NCBI GenBank assembly: GCA_964558295.1
Contig: CAZLDQ010000073.1
Location: 1 to 24,317 of the forward strand
Length of the DNA: 24,317 bases
DNA from: JBDKTH01 sp964558295
GTDB lineage: Bacteria > Planctomycetota > Planctomycetia > Pirellulales > Thermoguttaceae
Direction of reading: 5' to 3'
Position 1 is the stretch's first letter. The number at the start of each line of letters is the position of its first letter. The notes below the pieces were generated by a model. The model did no database searches and was not told where the DNA came from. It was given only the letters and a program-made list of their open reading frames with translations. Shown here in pieces: positions 21,742 through 24,317 of the stretch. The translations under genes were made by a program, and so were the position numbers.

Positions 21742-24207
21742 ATGAAACCGAGATTCTTCGCTCGCAATAGCCTGCTGATCCTGATGGTCATCGCGTTTTT
21801 GATGCCATTCATGTTTATTGGCACCAAGCGGGCATTGCGCAGCAACAAGAATGATGTGAAATCGTGGTTACCGGCCGCTTACGAAGAAACCCAGACCTAT
21901 AAATGGTATCGAAAACACTTCGAGAACGAGACCTTTGTTCTGGTCAGTTGGGACGGTTGCACGCTGGACGATCCGGCGTTGGAACTGATGGCCAAGAAGT
22001 TGGTTCCCCCGCCTCCGGATCCGGCCAGTGGGCGTCCGATCGAAGAGCCCCTATTCTTTAAGGCCGCCACAACAGGGCCGCGCATCCTTCAGATGCTCGA
22101 AGAGCAAGGGCTCCCCCCCGAGTCCGCCCTGAATCGCTTGAAAGGCTGCCTGATCGGGCCAGACGGAAAACAGACCTGCCTCGTCTTAACGACCGTTCCT
22201 GATGGCGAGGAGCGTTGGGAGGCCCTTCAGGCCCAAGGACAGTTCAAGAACAAGAAATACCTTCACGCGCTGGTCGAGCGGATTTACCACGTCGCCGAGC
22301 ACGAGTGTGCCATCCCGCCGGAAAAAATCCATCTCGGCGGCCCCCCTGTCGACAACGTAGCGATTGACCAGGAAGGCGAGAAAACGCTGCTGCGTTTGGC
22401 GGGCGTCTCGGCCGCCGTCGGCCTATTCATGTCCTGGTGGTGCTTGCGCAGTTGGGCCCTGACCGGTATCGTCTTCACTACCGCATTGTTCTCGGCCGGA
22501 ATCAGCATGGCGGTCGTTTGGTGCTCCGGGACGCCAATGAACGCGATCCTATTGACGATGCCTTCGCTGGTCTATGTGGCGGCGACCTCCGGGGCAATCC
22601 ACTTGGCCAACTATTATCGTGATACGGTCCGCTCACACGGGATTGAGGGTGCAGCCGACCGCTCGATCGCCAATGCTTGGCTCCCGCTGGCACTGGCCAC
22701 CGGCACGACGGCCATCGGACTGGCCTCAATGTATATCACCGAGTTGGTTCCAATCCGGCTGTTCGGTGTCTTCTCGGCGATCGGTGTCGTAGTCAGTTTC
22801 ATCGTGCTCTGTACCTATACGCCGGCCATGCTGCACTTCTGGCCGCTCAAGGGCATCGCCGAACCTCACAAGAGCCGGATTCCCGATCCGGGGCTCTCGC
22901 CCAAGTGGCGGCACGTGGGCGATTTTATCATCCGCCACAATCGCATGGTGACCACCGTCTGTTTGCTCATTATGGGAATTGGAGCATACGGTGTCTCGAA
23001 AGTCGAGACCTCGGTCAAGCTGATGCGGATGTTCTCCGACAAAGCAAAGATCATTCGCGACTATGCTTGGCTCGAAGAACATCTCGGTCCTCTAGTTCCG
23101 ATGGAGGTCGTTGTTCGGATCGACAAGAGCAAGTGCAAGCTGGATATGCTCGATCAGTTGAAGCTCGTCGCCGAGGTTCAGCGCAAGATCGAAGGTCTCC
23201 GCGAGGTCGGCAGCACGTTGGCCGCCCCAACCTTCACCCGATCGCTTCCTAAGCGACCAAGCCTTGTCGAACGTCGCGTCTGGCTTGTGCATTTGGACCG
23301 AAATCGCGACAAACTGAGCGACTATGTCTACGCCGACGACAAGCAGCAGCTTTGGCGCATCAGCGCGCGGATCGAAGCCCTCACCGACCTGAACTACGGC
23401 TTCTTCGTTACGAACATCCGCGAGGCCGTGGAACCAGTCTTGGAAAAACAACGGGCCAAGGGGATCGAAGGGGTTGACGCCGTCTACACCGGACTGGTCC
23501 CGTTAATCTATAAGGCCCAAAACTCCCTGCTGGACGGGTTGATCCTCAACTTCGTCGGTGACTTGGTCCTCATCGGTATCGCCATCATCCTGCTGATGCG
23601 GGAGTGGTCGGCTGGCCTGCTCTTGGGCATCCCCAGCCTCTTCCCCATGGCTTGCGTCTTTGGCGGCATGGGACTCTTGGGAATCGTCGTCGATACGGGC
23701 ACCGTAATGGTTCCTGCCGTCGCGCTCGGCGTGACGATCGACGATGCGATCCACTTCATGATCTGGTGTCGCCACGGGCAAGAACGCGGCATGAGTCGCT
23801 CAGAATCGATCATGTTTGCCTATGAAGACTGTGCCCGTGCAATCTACCAAAGCTGGGGGGTGATCGGACTCGGCCTCTTCTCGTTTGCGTTGAGTTCTTT
23901 CATGCCCACCCAACGGTTCGGAATGCTGATGCTCCTGATGCTCACATTCTCCACAATCGGCAACCTTGTTCTACTGCCGGCAATGCTGGCAAGCCCACTC
24001 GGCAACCTCTTCTGGCGCAAGGGCGACAAACTGGTCCGTGCCAAACAAGCGGCGGCCAGACTCTTGAAGCCGAGCGAGAAGCAGGACGAGGAACCCGTCG
24101 AGTTTCAGCAGAGCGTCACGATCCCCATGGGCGCCGTTTCGAAGTCGGAAGGAATCCCCCCGGTCACTCGCCGCGACCGTGCCCATCAACGTTCCCTGAA
24201 AAAATAG
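21742..24207 (+). CDS. MMPL/RND superfamily exporter
   Basis: An 821-residue inner-membrane transporter with the duplicated RND layout. TM1 is at about 8-30, followed by a periplasmic domain to about 210 and TM2-6 at about 215-370. TM7 is at about 400-418, then a second periplasmic domain to about 590 and TM8-12 to about 770, with a charged cytoplasmic tail. TM10 carries G-V-T-I-D-D-A-I-H-F (Asp667-Asp668), the acidic pair expected to relay protons in MMPL/HAE3-type members. Relatives move lipids, hopanoids or other hydrophobic molecules; the cargo here is unknown. ATG 21742 is chosen over GTG 21712 because the Lys/Arg residues before TM1 start there; its ribosome site is weak. The gene stands alone: the gene-poor region precedes it and no partner adaptor gene is visible before the window ends. 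Confidence 0.88.
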   Translation: MKPRFFARNSLLILMVIAFLMPFMFIGTKRALRSNKNDVKSWLPAAYEETQTYKWYRKHFENETFVLVSWDGCTLDDPALELMAKKLVPPPPDPASGRPIEEPLFFKAATTGPRILQMLEEQGLPPESALNRLKGCLIGPDGKQTCLVLTTVPDGEERWEALQAQGQFKNKKYLHALVERIYHVAEHECAIPPEKIHLGGPPVDNVAIDQEGEKTLLRLAGVSAAVGLFMSWWCLRSWALTGIVFTTALFSAGISMAVVWCSGTPMNAILLTMPSLVYVAATSGAIHLANYYRDTVRSHGIEGAADRSIANAWLPLALATGTTAIGLASMYITELVPIRLFGVFSAIGVVVSFIVLCTYTPAMLHFWPLKGIAEPHKSRIPDPGLSPKWRHVGDFIIRHNRMVTTVCLLIMGIGAYGVSKVETSVKLMRMFSDKAKIIRDYAWLEEHLGPLVPMEVVVRIDKSKCKLDMLDQLKLVAEVQRKIEGLREVGSTLAAPTFTRSLPKRPSLVERRVWLVHLDRNRDKLSDYVYADDKQQLWRISARIEALTDLNYGFFVTNIREAVEPVLEKQRAKGIEGVDAVYTGLVPLIYKAQNSLLDGLILNFVGDLVLIGIAIILLMREWSAGLLLGIPSLFPMACVFGGMGLLGIVVDTGTVMVPAVALGVTIDDAIHFMIWCRHGQERGMSRSESIMFAYEDCARAIYQSWGVIGLGLFSFALSSFMPTQRFGMLMLLMLTFSTIGNLVLLPAMLASPLGNLFWRKGDKLVRAKQAAARLLKPSEKQDEEPVEFQQSVTIPMGAVSKSEGIPPVTRRDRAHQRSLKK

Positions 24208-24317
24208 GATCCCTTGCGATAAGTCACGCAAAGCAAGACAGTTGCGCCACGGTAACTTTCCCGGGGGTGCGGCTGAAATGATGTTGCGCGACTGGGCAGA
24301 ATAAGTAAAACAGGACG
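24208..24317 (+). other. Sequence after the MMPL gene
   Basis: 110 bases to the window edge. Only a short stem TTGCG/CGCAA (about 24216-24233) is visible, with no T-run. No gene start is recognised. Confidence 0.4.

Noticed and set aside
1..24317. CRISPR arrays, tRNA/rRNA genes, insertion sequences, phage or toxin-antitoxin genes
   Set aside because: No regular direct repeats, tRNA-like cloverleaf, transposase or integrase motif, or small paired toxin genes were seen on either strand.

Overview
The window looks like a chromosomal segment of a planctomycete (Planctomycetota, probably a Pirellulales-type relative; this is inference). The signs are two ECF sigma factors of the Rhodopirellula/Verrucomicrobium type, each overlapping a membrane FecR protein with a C-terminal LamG domain; a DUF1559 prepilin-like protein with the H-X9-DG motif; a PEP-CTERM protein with autotransporter-type repeats; a PQQ-type beta-propeller; and a Tat-exported Gfo/Idh/MocA oxidoreductase. 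All convincing genes are on the + strand. No tRNA, rRNA, CRISPR array, transposase or integrase was recognised.

Layout. (1) 2-3511: the 3' part of a PL8-like polysaccharide lyase, then ECF sigma factor 1 and FecR-LamG protein 1, joined by ATGA. (2) 3830-7967: three exported proteins, namely a clan GH-A glycoside hydrolase, a GH16 hydrolase with the E-x-D-x-x-E motif, and a beta-propeller of unknown activity. A hairpin followed by TTTT separates the first two. (3) 8141-10127: a polytopic DUF2157-type membrane protein overlapping a GDYXXLXY protein. (4) 10227-14550: a secreted PQQ-like beta-propeller and an 880-residue repeat protein ending in a PEP-CTERM signal. (5) 14972-20357: ECF sigma factor 2 and FecR-LamG protein 2, a DUF1559 protein, a small lipoprotein and the Gfo/Idh/MocA protein. 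(6) 20358-21741: a 1.38 kb gene-poor stretch with a hairpin, an inverted repeat and one orphan RBS-plus-ATG. (7) 21742-24207: a 12-TM MMPL/RND-type exporter.

How it may work together (inference). The LamG domain of each FecR protein lies outside the membrane and its N-terminal block lies in the cytoplasm next to its sigma factor. Each pair could therefore link recognition of an extracellular glycan to transcription without a TonB receptor. The nearby lyase, GH-A and GH16 genes would be natural targets of module 1, and the DUF1559, lipoprotein and oxidoreductase genes of module 2. No SusC/SusD-like or exosortase gene is in the window. The DUF2157/GDYXXLXY pair and the MMPL exporter show no obvious link to glycan use.
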